A stretch of 18,163 nucleotides of DNA, from assembly GCA_900545605.1 (NCBI GenBank), contig UQZL01000038.1:1-18163 (forward strand), in the 5' to 3' direction. Made by a program: the position numbers and the translations under genes. Under the pieces are notes generated by a model. It was not told the DNA's origin and searched no databases. It was given only the letters and a program-made list of their open reading frames with translations. The stretch comes from an uncultured Collinsella sp. (GTDB lineage: Bacteria > Actinomycetota > Coriobacteriia > Coriobacteriales > Coriobacteriaceae). Positions 1-9,296 of this stretch are shown piece after piece; the first letter of the stretch is position 1, and every line of letters starts with the position of its first letter.

Positions 1-55
1 TCATGCCGAAATGGCGCGAAGCACGCGGTTGACAAAACTATAGAGACACGTCCCA

Positions 56-1312
56 TTACATCCCGGTCAACAGCACGGCATCGAGCGCCGTTACGACGGC
101 ACCGATCCCTACGAGCAACGCGTTGAGCGGGCGCGAGTTGGCGTATTTGCCCATGACGCGGCGTGAGCTGGTGAGTCGTATGAGCACAAAGACCGTAATC
201 GGCAGCTGAAGCGACAGCAGCGCCTGACTCCAAATGAGACCCTCAAAAGGATTCGGGACGACCAGGCACGCCGCCACTGCACCGACGAAACAGGTCGTCA
301 CTCCAATCGAGGAATGTCGGTCGTGGATGTCGTATTCCTCGTCGAACATGCCCGCAGTGATGGTGCCCGCCGCCATGCCCGCTGTCACGCTACTCGAGAG
401 ACCCGCGAACAGCAGCGCTACCGCAAAGATGGTCGAGCTCGCCGGGCCCAAGATGGGGGAGAGCGTAGCCGCTGCGACGGCGAGGTCGTCTACGACAATG
501 CCGTGCGCAAAGAAGGTCGTTGCGGCCAGGATGACCATGGCCGAGTTGATTGCCCAGCCCACGCCCATCGAAAAGAGCGTGTCGAAGAGCTCGTAGCGCA
601 GACGTTCTTCGATAACTTGCTCGCCCTGGCCTTCGAAGTGCATGGATTGGATGACCTCGGAGTGCAGGAAGAGGTTGTGGGGCATAACGACCGCCCCTAG
701 GACACTTACGATAATCGCGGCCGAGCTGGTGGGCATGCTGGGTGTGATCCAGCTTGCGGCGGCCTGCGGCCAGTCGACCTTGACCAGCGCAAGCTCGGCC
801 AAAAACGAGAGTCCTACCACGCCTACGAAGGCGATAATCCATCGCTCGGCGCGCTTGTAGGAACTCGTCATGAGCATCGCCATCGATGCTGCCGCCACGA
901 TGACGCAGCCCGCGCGCACGGGCAGCCCAAAGAGCATTTGAAGGGCAATCGCGCCACCCAGGACTTCGGCCATGGCGGTGGCGATGGTCGCGAGATAGGC
1001 ACTGGCGAGCACCGTGCGCCCAACGAAGCGGGGAAGGTAACGTGTCGTGGCTTCGGCAAGACAGGCGCCCGTGGCGATACCCAGGTGTGCCGCGTTGTGC
1101 TGCAGCACAATGAGCATAATCGTGGACAGCGTGACGATCCACAGCAGCGCGTAGCCAAACTGCGAGCCCGCGGCCATATTGGAGGCCCAGTTGCCTGGGT
1201 CGATAAAGCCGACGGTGACGAGCAGCCCGGGACCGATGTGCCGCGCAATATCCAGGCCTCCGTGACCACCGGTGCGTCGGGAGCCAAAGTGTTGTTTGAG
1301 ATGGTTGAGCAT
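56..1312 (-). CDS. mntH: Nramp-family Mn(II)/Fe(II) transporter
   Basis: Proton-coupled importer of manganese/ferrous iron in the cytoplasmic membrane; 418 residues, close to the usual bacterial MntH length. The first transmembrane helix carries the metal-binding DPGN motif (residues 38-41, in GFIDPGNWASN) and the sixth carries MPHN (210-213, in MPHNLFLHS). Retention of this Met favours Mn/Fe over Mg or Al. A conserved AMAEVLGGA segment (about 113-121) fits helix 3. The rest is a chain of hydrophobic helices. I chose the ATG at 1312 because AGGAG lies about 8 bases upstream; the frame stays open to an ATG at 1348 that has no such site. The gene diverges from gltB, and the gap holds a candidate metalloregulator site and three palindromic repeats. 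Family assignment is firm; preference between Mn and Fe is inferred. Confidence 0.93.
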   Translation of the reverse strand: MLNHLKQHFGSRRTGGHGGLDIARHIGPGLLVTVGFIDPGNWASNMAAGSQFGYALLWIVTLSTIMLIVLQHNAAHLGIATGACLAEATTRYLPRFVGRTVLASAYLATIATAMAEVLGGAIALQMLFGLPVRAGCVIVAAASMAMLMTSSYKRAERWIIAFVGVVGLSFLAELALVKVDWPQAAASWITPSMPTSSAAIIVSVLGAVVMPHNLFLHSEVIQSMHFEGQGEQVIEERLRYELFDTLFSMGVGWAINSAMVILAATTFFAHGIVVDDLAVAAATLSPILGPASSTIFAVALLFAGLSSSVTAGMAAGTITAGMFDEEYDIHDRHSSIGVTTCFVGAVAACLVVPNPFEGLIWSQALLSLQLPITVFVLIRLTSSRRVMGKYANSRPLNALLVGIGAVVTALDAVLLTGM

Positions 1313-1348
1313 GGTGCGCTCCTGCGTGCCGTTTGTTTGACGCCGCAA

Positions 1349-1381
1349 AGGATACCCGTTTTAGGCTAAAAAGTTAACCAA
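1349..1381 (-). promoter_or_regulatory. Candidate mntH promoter with DtxR/MntR-like box
   Basis: On the minus strand TTAACT (1377-1372) and TATCCT (1354-1349) are separated by 17 bases, a plausible -35/-10 pair 37 bases ahead of the mntH start. Overlapping the -35 is an imperfect dyad at 1361-1381. Read on the plus strand it begins TTAGGCTAA and ends TTAACCAA, resembling the TTAGG...CCTAA pattern of DtxR/IdeR/MntR-type repressors. A repressor there would block the promoter when metal is plentiful. The match is incomplete (about 6 of 8 arm positions pair), so this is a suggestion based on position and pattern. Confidence 0.4.
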
Positions 1382-1434
1382 GACTAACAAAATTGTTGTA
1401 TTTGAATAGGATGGTGAAAGGGGATTGCCGAAAT

Positions 1435-1651
1435 GTCTTGATCTGTAACAGCTAGGGATGGAAATTGGGTCTAGGTGTTACGGATCGAGACAGGAAGAAA
1501 TGGTCCTATGGAAAATCTCGATCTGTAACGGCTGACCACCAAAACCGGCCCTTCGTGTTACAGATTGAGACAAACCAAAACCGTCCTGCAGAAAATCTCA
1601 ATCTGTAACATCTAGGCGCCAAAATTGGGTCTTCCTGTTACAGATTGAGAT
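1435..1651. repeat. Palindromic repeat cluster A (3 units of 57 bases)
   Basis: Three units at 1435-1491, 1515-1571 and 1595-1651 start exactly 80 bases apart, with 23-base spacers. Each unit is a 16-base arm (consensus GTCTCGATCTGTAACA), a 25-base core, and a second 16-base arm that is the reverse complement of the first, within a few changes. The arms of unit 3 are perfectly complementary. In unit 1 both arm differences are G-U pairs in plus-strand RNA. Cores share an AAAA/GGTCT pattern. The cluster sits between divergent mntH and gltB. No T-run follows, so these are not ordinary terminators. See clusters at 9133, 10409 and 16191. Confidence 0.93.
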
Positions 1652-1782
1652 GTTTGAAGCGGTGGCTTACGGGCCGAACTTGGGGCCCTTGTTGTCGCCC
1701 TTGAGGTCGGCGGCGCCCACTCGTAGGGCGTGCGTTACGCGATTGTTTCGAAACGGGCGGGAAACACAACGGGTCGGCGATG

Positions 1783-1825
1783 CCCCTAGTATGCCTATTC
1801 AACTGACTGTCTAAATATCTAGGGG
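1783..1825 (+). promoter_or_regulatory. Inverted repeat overlapping the gltB ribosome-binding site
   Basis: CCCCTAG (1783-1789) is exactly complementary to CTAGGGG (1819-1825), and the second arm contains the start of the AGGGGAGG ribosome-binding site of gltB. TAT at 1790-1792 could add pairs with ATA at 1815-1817. In a transcript covering both arms the hairpin would hide the ribosome-binding site, so it could control translation. Seven base pairs with a 29-base loop is only moderately strong, and I see no sensor domain, so function is inferred. Confidence 0.35.
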
Positions 1826-1834
1826 AGGATCGCG

Positions 1835-4800
1835 ATGCAGGCAGATTTCGCTCAGCAGCAGGGCCTTTATCGCCCCGAATTCGACCACGATGCATGTGGC
1901 ATCGGCGCGCTTGCCGATATCAACGGTGAGCGCCATCACCAGATTCTGGACGATGCACTGTCCATTCTGGTCAACTTGGAGCACCGCGGCGGCACGGGAC
2001 TCGAGAAGAACACCGGCGACGGCGCTGGCATCCTGTTCCAGGTTCCGCATCACTTTTTCCGTAAAGAGGCTCAGAAGTGCGGCCAGATTCTGCCGGCAGA
2101 GGGCGACTATGGCGTGGCCATGCTGTTCTTCCCGCAGGACGACAAAGGCGTAGAGGATGCCCGCCGCGTGTTTGAGGAGGGTTGCGCCGAGGCCGGCGTG
2201 CCGCTGCTCTTTTGGCGCGAGGTGCCGGTCGACCCGCATGACCTGGGCGAGACGGCCCGCGCCTGCATGCCCACTATCCTGCAGGCCTTCCTGGGCCGTC
2301 CGGACGACACGCCGGCAGGTGACGCCTTCGAGCGTCGCCTGTACGTGTGTCGCCGCACCATCGAGAAAAAGGCCGACGCCGAGTTTGCCCTGCGCGGCAA
2401 GATCTTCTACGTGTGCTCTATGAGCTCGCGCACTATCGTGTACAAGGGCATGCTGGTCGCCACGCAGATGCGCCGCTTCTTCATCGACCTCAACGACGCG
2501 GCCGTTAAGACGGCCGTGGCGCTCGTCCATTCGCGCTACTCCACCAACACCACGCCCAGCTGGGAGCGCGCGCACCCCAACCGCTTTATCATCCATAACG
2601 GCGAGATCAACACCCTCAAGGGCAACGTCAACTGGATTCGTGCCCGCGAACCCAACCTGTACAGCCCCGTGCTGCAGCACGATCTTGAGCGCGTGATGCC
2701 CATCATCAATCGTGAGGGTTCCGACTCCGCGATTCTGGACAATGTACTTGAGTTCCTGGTCATGAACGGTCGCCCGCTCACGCGCGCCGCATCCATGCTG
2801 TTGCCCGAGCCGTGGGACCACAACGACAGCCTGAGTGAGGAGCGCCGCGCCTACGACGCTTACCAGTCCATGCTCATGGAGCCGTGGGATGGTCCGGCGG
2901 CCATCGCCTTTACCGACGGTCGCACGCTGGGCGCCGCCCTCGACCGCAACGGCCTGCGTCCCGCCCGCTACTATGTGACGCGCAACGGTCGCTTTATGCT
3001 GGCAAGCGAGGTGGGCACCATCGAGGTGAGCCCTGAGAACATCCTGACGAGCGGCTGTCTGGGGCCGGGCCAGATGCTCGAGGTCGACTTTGCCCGCGGA
3101 CGCGTTATCTACAACGAAGAGCTGCGCGCCCGTTACGCCAAGGAAAAGCCCTACCGCGACTGGATTGCCGAGGAGACGCTGACGGTCGAGGCGCTCGATA
3201 GGCCCGCCGCGGCAACGCCCGCCGAGGACGCCGAGGTGCCCGCCGCCGTGCGCATGGCTAAGCTCGGGTATCACTGGGATGATGTTGACGAGGTCGTGCG
3301 TCCCATGGCCCAGCAGGGCAAGGCGCCGCTCGCCTCGATGGGCATCGATGCGCCGCTGGCCTGCCTGTCCAAGAAGACGCGTTCGTTCTTCGACTACTTC
3401 TATCAGCTGTTCGCCCAGGTCACGAATCCGCCGATCGATGCCCTGCGCGAGCACATGGTGACTTCGACCACGCTCTACCTGGGCAATCACGGCAACCTGC
3501 TCGAGGACTCCCGTACGGCCTGCCAGCTGGTTCGCTTGGAGCGCCCATTGCTCAACGAGGAGGAGTTTGACCGCATCTGCGCCATCGACCGCGTGGGCTT
3601 TAAGACCCGCCGTTTCCGTGCCGTGTACCGCCGTGATGCCGGCGAGGGCGCACTGCAGGCTGCGCTCAAGCAGCTTGCAGAGGACGTTGAGGCTGCGGTC
3701 CGCGACGGCGTGAACATCGTGGTGCTGAGCGATCGCGCCGCTGCGGGCGAGGTGCCCGTGCCCTCGCTGCTCGCCGTGGGCTGCGTGCACAACCATCTGA
3801 TCCGCGCCGGCGTGCGTACCTTTGCCGACATCGTGGTAGAGTGCGGCGACGCCGTGTCCCCGCACGACTTTGCGGCACTGGTGGGCTACTCTGCGAGCGG
3901 CATCTATCCGTACAACGCACATGCGTGCATCCGCGATCTGGCGGCACGCGGCGACCTGGACGTGACGGCCGAGCAGGGCATCGCCAACTACAATAAGGCT
4001 GCGACCGCCGGCATCGTCTCCATCATGTCCAAGATGGGCATCTCCACGGTGCAGAGCTACCATTCGGCGCAGATCTTCGAGGCCGTGGGCTTTACGCCGG
4101 AGTTCGTCAACGCGTACTTCGCCGGCACGGTGAGCCGTGTGGGCGGTATGGGTGTCGAGGACGTTGAGCGCGAGCAAAACGAGCGCTACGACGCCGCGCT
4201 CGCTATCCTTAAGAGCCCGGCTCCCGATCAGCTGCCCACGCTGGGTCTGACCAAGTGGCGCCCGCTCGGCGGCGAGGATCACCTCATCGATCCGCAAACT
4301 GTCTACCTGCTGCAGACCGCCTGCCGTGAGGACAGCTACGACACCTTTAAGGAGTACAGCGCCCGCCTGCACCGCACCGGCCGTGCCGTGCGCCTGCGCG
4401 ACCTGCTGGACTTTAATGCCAACGGTCGCACGCCGGTTTCGCTCGACGAGGTGGAGCCCGCGCTCAACATCGTCCGTCGCTTTAACACCGGCGCCATGTC
4501 GTACGGTTCCATCAGCAAAGAGGCACACGAGTGCATGGCCATCGCCATGAACCGCCTGCACGGCCGTTCCAACTCCGGCGAGGGCGGCGAGGATCCGCGT
4601 CGCGAGACCCCGCTGGCTAACGGTGACTCCAAGAACTCCGCCATCAAGCAGGTGGCAAGCGCGCGCTTTGGCGTGACGAGCCGCTATCTGTGCAGCGCCT
4701 TCGAGATTCAGATCAAGATGGCCCAGGGCGCCAAGCCCGGCGAGGGTGGCCACCTGCCCGGTAAGAAGGTTTACCCCTGGATCGCCGAGGTCCGTCAGTC

Positions 4801-6532
4801 CACGCCCGGCATCGGCCTGATCTCGCCTCCGCCGCACCACGATATTTACTCCATTGAGGACCTGGCAGAGCTTATCTTCGATCTTAAGAACGCCAACCCC
4901 GGTGCGCGCGTGTCGGTCAAGCTGGTCAGCGAGGCCGGCGTCGGCACCATCGCCACCGGTGTGGCCAAGGGTGCTGCCGATAAGATTTTGATCAGCGGTC
5001 ACAATGGCGGCTCGGGTGCCGCTGCGCGCGACTCTATCTGGCATGCGGGTCTGCCGCTGGAGCTTGGCCTTGCCGAGGCCCAGCAGACGCTGCTGCAAAA
5101 CGGCCTGCGCTCACGCGTGGTGCTCGAGGCTGACGGCAAGCTCATGGACGGCACCGATGTCGCCGTCGCCTGCCTGTTGGGTGCCGAGGAGTTTGGCTTT
5201 GCGACCATGCCGCTCATCTCCATGGGCTGCCTCATGCAGCGCGACTGCCAGCAGGATACCTGTCAGGCCGGCATCGCCACGCAAAATTGCCGCCTGCGCC
5301 GTGGCTTCCGCGGCAAGCCCGAGCACGTTGAGCACTTTATGCTCTTTGTTGCCGAGCAGCTGCGCGAGGTCATGGCGAGCCTGGGCTTCCGCACCGTCGA
5401 CGAGATGGTCGGTCATCCCGAGTGCTTACGCCAGATCGAGGTCCCGGGCAACCGCAAAGCAAACCTGCTCGATCTGTCGCCCGTGCTGGCGAGCGCGACC
5501 TGCGAGTTCGGTGCGCATATTCCGGGCGCCGACGGTCGCCACTTCCTGCCGCAGATGGCCGCGGACAGCGAGCTCGACAAGACGCTCGACTCCACGTTGT
5601 TTGTGCCCTATACGGCCGATGCCCGTGCGCACCTGCGTCCGATTCGCTTCCGCGCCGATATCGCCAACGTCAACCGCTGCGTCGGCACCATCTTGGGCAA
5701 CGCGGTGACTAAGGCGCATCCCGAGGGTCTGCCCGCCGGCTCCATCACCATCGATTGCGATGGCTCGGCCGGTCAGAGCTTTGGCGCCTTCCTGCCGCGC
5801 GGCATTACGCTCAACGTGTGCGGCGACGCCAACGACTACTTTGGCAAGGGCCTTTCGGGCGGCGAGGTGTCGGTGCGCCCCAACCCGCATGCGACCTACA
5901 AGTTCGACGAGAACATCATCGTGGGCAACGTTGCGTTCTTTGGCGCCACGAGCGGCCGTGGCTTCATTAACGGTCTTGCCGGCCAGCGTTTTGCCGTGCG
6001 CAACTCCGGTGCCACCGTGGTGGTCGAAGGCTGCGGCAACCATGGCTGCGAGTATATGACGGGCGGTCTGGCGCTCATCCTGGGCGAGGTCGGGCAGAAT
6101 TTTGCCGCCGGCATGACAGGCGGCGTGGCCTATGTCTTTGACCAGTACGGCACACTCAGCGCCCGTGTGAACCACGAGAGCGTTGAGCTCAAGGCCCCGA
6201 CGGCCGACGAGCTGGCGCAGATTCGCGAGCTCATCCAACAGCACGTGGACGCGACGCAGAGCCCGCGTGGCATTAAGTTGCTCTACAGCTTTGAGACGAT
6301 GAGCAAGCACTTTGTGAAGGTCATTCCGACCGAGTACGAGCGCGTGCTGGCGATTGTCGCCGCGGGCGAGGCGGCCGGCAAGACGCATGCGCAGGCCGAG
6401 GAGCTGGCGTTTGACATTGTGACCGGTCGCGCGAGCGCCGCGGATGTCACTCGCTTTGATGTCGCGAGCGGTGTTGCGGGCGCTGCGTCCGTGGCTGCCA
6501 GCTCTGTTGCTTCGACCAAGAAGGAGGCGTAA
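1835..6532 (+). CDS. gltB: Glutamate synthase (NADPH) large subunit
   Basis: Large subunit of glutamate synthase, which hydrolyses glutamine and passes ammonia down a tunnel to 2-oxoglutarate to make glutamate; cytoplasmic. The 1565 residues cover all expected parts. Cys21, in DACGIGALAD, should become the N-terminal nucleophile of the type-2 glutaminase domain after loss of a 20-residue propeptide. The FMN-binding synthase domain (about 880-1250) includes KPGEGGHLPGKKV near 968. Cys1132, Cys1138 and Cys1143 (C-x5-C-x4-C) hold the 3Fe-4S cluster. The C-terminal GXGXG beta-helix domain covers about 1270-1450. The start has an excellent AGGGGAGG site 6 bases upstream. A tail of about 25 residues rich in Ala, Val and Ser ends the protein and makes it slightly longer than typical GltB. 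gltD follows after 5 bases. Confidence 0.97.
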   Translation: MQADFAQQQGLYRPEFDHDACGIGALADINGERHHQILDDALSILVNLEHRGGTGLEKNTGDGAGILFQVPHHFFRKEAQKCGQILPAEGDYGVAMLFFPQDDKGVEDARRVFEEGCAEAGVPLLFWREVPVDPHDLGETARACMPTILQAFLGRPDDTPAGDAFERRLYVCRRTIEKKADAEFALRGKIFYVCSMSSRTIVYKGMLVATQMRRFFIDLNDAAVKTAVALVHSRYSTNTTPSWERAHPNRFIIHNGEINTLKGNVNWIRAREPNLYSPVLQHDLERVMPIINREGSDSAILDNVLEFLVMNGRPLTRAASMLLPEPWDHNDSLSEERRAYDAYQSMLMEPWDGPAAIAFTDGRTLGAALDRNGLRPARYYVTRNGRFMLASEVGTIEVSPENILTSGCLGPGQMLEVDFARGRVIYNEELRARYAKEKPYRDWIAEETLTVEALDRPAAATPAEDAEVPAAVRMAKLGYHWDDVDEVVRPMAQQGKAPLASMGIDAPLACLSKKTRSFFDYFYQLFAQVTNPPIDALREHMVTSTTLYLGNHGNLLEDSRTACQLVRLERPLLNEEEFDRICAIDRVGFKTRRFRAVYRRDAGEGALQAALKQLAEDVEAAVRDGVNIVVLSDRAAAGEVPVPSLLAVGCVHNHLIRAGVRTFADIVVECGDAVSPHDFAALVGYSASGIYPYNAHACIRDLAARGDLDVTAEQGIANYNKAATAGIVSIMSKMGISTVQSYHSAQIFEAVGFTPEFVNAYFAGTVSRVGGMGVEDVEREQNERYDAALAILKSPAPDQLPTLGLTKWRPLGGEDHLIDPQTVYLLQTACREDSYDTFKEYSARLHRTGRAVRLRDLLDFNANGRTPVSLDEVEPALNIVRRFNTGAMSYGSISKEAHECMAIAMNRLHGRSNSGEGGEDPRRETPLANGDSKNSAIKQVASARFGVTSRYLCSAFEIQIKMAQGAKPGEGGHLPGKKVYPWIAEVRQSTPGIGLISPPPHHDIYSIEDLAELIFDLKNANPGARVSVKLVSEAGVGTIATGVAKGAADKILISGHNGGSGAAARDSIWHAGLPLELGLAEAQQTLLQNGLRSRVVLEADGKLMDGTDVAVACLLGAEEFGFATMPLISMGCLMQRDCQQDTCQAGIATQNCRLRRGFRGKPEHVEHFMLFVAEQLREVMASLGFRTVDEMVGHPECLRQIEVPGNRKANLLDLSPVLASATCEFGAHIPGADGRHFLPQMAADSELDKTLDSTLFVPYTADARAHLRPIRFRADIANVNRCVGTILGNAVTKAHPEGLPAGSITIDCDGSAGQSFGAFLPRGITLNVCGDANDYFGKGLSGGEVSVRPNPHATYKFDENIIVGNVAFFGATSGRGFINGLAGQRFAVRNSGATVVVEGCGNHGCEYMTGGLALILGEVGQNFAAGMTGGVAYVFDQYGTLSARVNHESVELKAPTADELAQIRELIQQHVDATQSPRGIKLLYSFETMSKHFVKVIPTEYERVLAIVAAGEAAGKTHAQAEELAFDIVTGRASAADVTRFDVASGVAGAASVAASSVASTKKEA

Positions 6533-6537
6533 GTGCC

Positions 6538-8019
<1,482 letters not shown>

Positions 8020-8030
8020 AGTAGTCATTT

Positions 8031-8072
8031 AAGAGCGTCCCCAATGACTAGTCATTGGGGACGTTCTTTTTT
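8031..8072 (+). terminator. Rho-independent terminator of gltBD
   Basis: The core is a perfect 26-base palindrome: GTCCCCAATGACT followed directly by its exact reverse complement. Pairing extends outward through AAGAGC and GTTCTT (one G-U pair), giving an unusually long stem of about 19 pairs over 8031-8068. A run of six Ts ends at 8072. It lies directly after gltD. A second, near-identical right arm follows at 8075-8095. Confidence 0.9.
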
Positions 8073-8384
8073 GTCTAGTCGTTGGGGACACTCTTCGCGG
8101 GGCGCCTGTTCGTTTGTCGACGTATGGGTGTTCATTTGTCGACTTCTTGGGCTGTGGTCACCTGTTGTTTCTGTGGTGGCTGCGGGCATCTGGCTCAAAA
8201 GGGCGGGTTGGCTGTCTATGTCTACCTGCGGTTTCTTTGCGGTGCGCTCATTCGGTCAAGTGTCCCGTCAAGTGTTTGGTTAGCATCTGGTTTGCAGTCG
8301 AAGGCCTATTTTGCCCGCGCTGACAGTGGCTGCTCGCCCTCCTCGTAAGCTCAAATTGAGGTTCATCAGTTTGAGGAGGATGCC
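8073..8384. other. Intergenic region without a credible gene
   Basis: It opens with CTAGTCGTTGGGGACACTCTT at 8075-8095, an 18/21 match to the right arm of the preceding terminator. Further on are two near copies of TTTGTCGAC (about 8112 and 8134) and a direct repeat of GTCAAGTGT at 8255-8263 and 8267-8275. Short open frames cross the region, but they lack ribosome-binding sites and family features and look like chance. A good GAGGAGG site at its end belongs to the next gene. I could not place a convincing promoter. Confidence 0.5.
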
Positions 8385-9092
8385 ATGACTGACCAAGTTT
8401 TTGACCGAGCACAGCTGGCTGAAGCCGTCGGCAACGATATTGCCGACATGGCTCACTTTTGGATGCTGCGGAAGTTTCAATTCCTGGAGCCGGCGCGCGA
8501 GCAGTTCGAGATTGTCGTCGATCCGTGGCTCAGCTATTGCGAGGAACCTTCTCAAAACGAAATCATGGCCTACAACATGGCGTTTACCGATTGGCTGTTG
8601 TTTGAGCGCCCCTATTACCGCGGCAAGACGCTGTTGGAGCTGTTTGTGGACGAGCCGCCAGCGTCAATTTCTCCTGTTTCGCTCGGGCGACTTAAGCAGG
8701 TGCGCGACACGCAGTATTTCTCGCGCTTTGGCATTTTGGACAAGGAGTCCGCGACTGGCATGGTCGTGCTGAAGGACACGCGCACCGACCGTCGCTTTGA
8801 CGTCTACGACCCACATATCGTGCAAAAGGAGCATTGGAGCGATGGCGCGATTGCGGTGCGACTCGCGTGCATCGACGATGTCTGGCTGACGGCGGGGCAG
8901 CTTTACCTGTATGACATCGCGCGCCTGAGCGACACGGCGGTCGACGGGCCGGGCGCGGTGCATCCCGAGGACCTAGAGGACGGTTTCGACACCTCGTGCA
9001 TTAGCTTCTTCTTGCGCCTGGTCCGCGACATCATGGGCGCCCAGGGGCGGTACGTCAAGTCGCTCAACATCTACGAACAGGAATGGGAGTAG
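8385..9092 (+). CDS. Hypothetical protein, 235 residues
   Basis: I do not recognise this family. The start is well supported by GAGGAGG 6 bases upstream of the ATG. The protein looks soluble and globular, with no signal peptide or membrane segment. It is rich in aromatic residues (HFWMLRKFQF, MAFTDWLLFERPYYRGKTLLEL) and acidic at the C-terminus (NIYEQEWE). The middle, about residues 100-175, alternates charged and hydrophobic residues in a beta-rich way (RFDVYDPHIVQ, AVRLACIDDVWL). It stands alone between the gltBD terminator and repeat cluster B. Because of its start site and codon pattern I think it is a real gene; I assign no function. Confidence 0.75.
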   Translation: MTDQVFDRAQLAEAVGNDIADMAHFWMLRKFQFLEPAREQFEIVVDPWLSYCEEPSQNEIMAYNMAFTDWLLFERPYYRGKTLLELFVDEPPASISPVSLGRLKQVRDTQYFSRFGILDKESATGMVVLKDTRTDRRFDVYDPHIVQKEHWSDGAIAVRLACIDDVWLTAGQLYLYDIARLSDTAVDGPGAVHPEDLEDGFDTSCISFFLRLVRDIMGAQGRYVKSLNIYEQEWE

Positions 9093-9132
9093 GGGGTGGG
9101 CGGTTGTCACCTGCCTTGCCTTCTGCCTTTAT

Positions 9133-9270
9133 GTCTCGATCTGTAACGTTTAGGGACAAAAAACCGGTCTTCCTGTTACAGATTGAGACAAAGAGGTGCA
9201 ATGCTGCACGAATGTCTCGATTTGTAACGTTTGGCGGTCAAAAATCGGTCTTCCTGTTACAGATTGAGAC
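9133..9270. repeat. Palindromic repeat cluster B (2 units of 57 bases)
   Basis: Units at 9133-9189 and 9214-9270 have starts 81 bases apart and a 24-base spacer, which itself contains the small hairpin GTGCA-atgc-TGCAC. Both units have the standard architecture of 16-base arms and a 25-base core ending GGTCTTCC. All arm differences (two in the first unit, three in the second) are G-U pairs in plus-strand RNA, so pairing is fully kept there. The cluster lies between the 235-residue protein gene and the nuclease-domain gene, ending 26 bases before the likely start of the latter. Confidence 0.93.
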
Positions 9271-9296
9271 GTTTGCCGACAGCGGCAACGGTGACA

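Noticed and set aside
1435..1651. Repeat units as Rho-independent terminators
   Set aside because: No T-run follows the arms on either strand, loops are 25 bases, and cluster A and D lie in divergent promoter regions where terminators are not expected.
1811..5098. Very long open frame on the minus strand across gltB (1095 codons)
   Set aside because: It is the mirror of a GC-rich gltB reading frame; its translation is rich in His, Arg, Gly and Ala, with no family motif. The plus-strand product is unmistakable.
8044..8348. Short plus-strand open frames after gltD
   Set aside because: They begin inside the terminator or lack a ribosome-binding site, are rich in Cys, Trp and Phe in a way that looks random, and overlap each other in different frames.
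9231..9296. Upstream extension of the nuclease-domain gene to an ATG at 9231
   Set aside because: That start lies inside the second unit of repeat cluster B; the residues before 9297 are translated repeat and not expected to be part of the protein.
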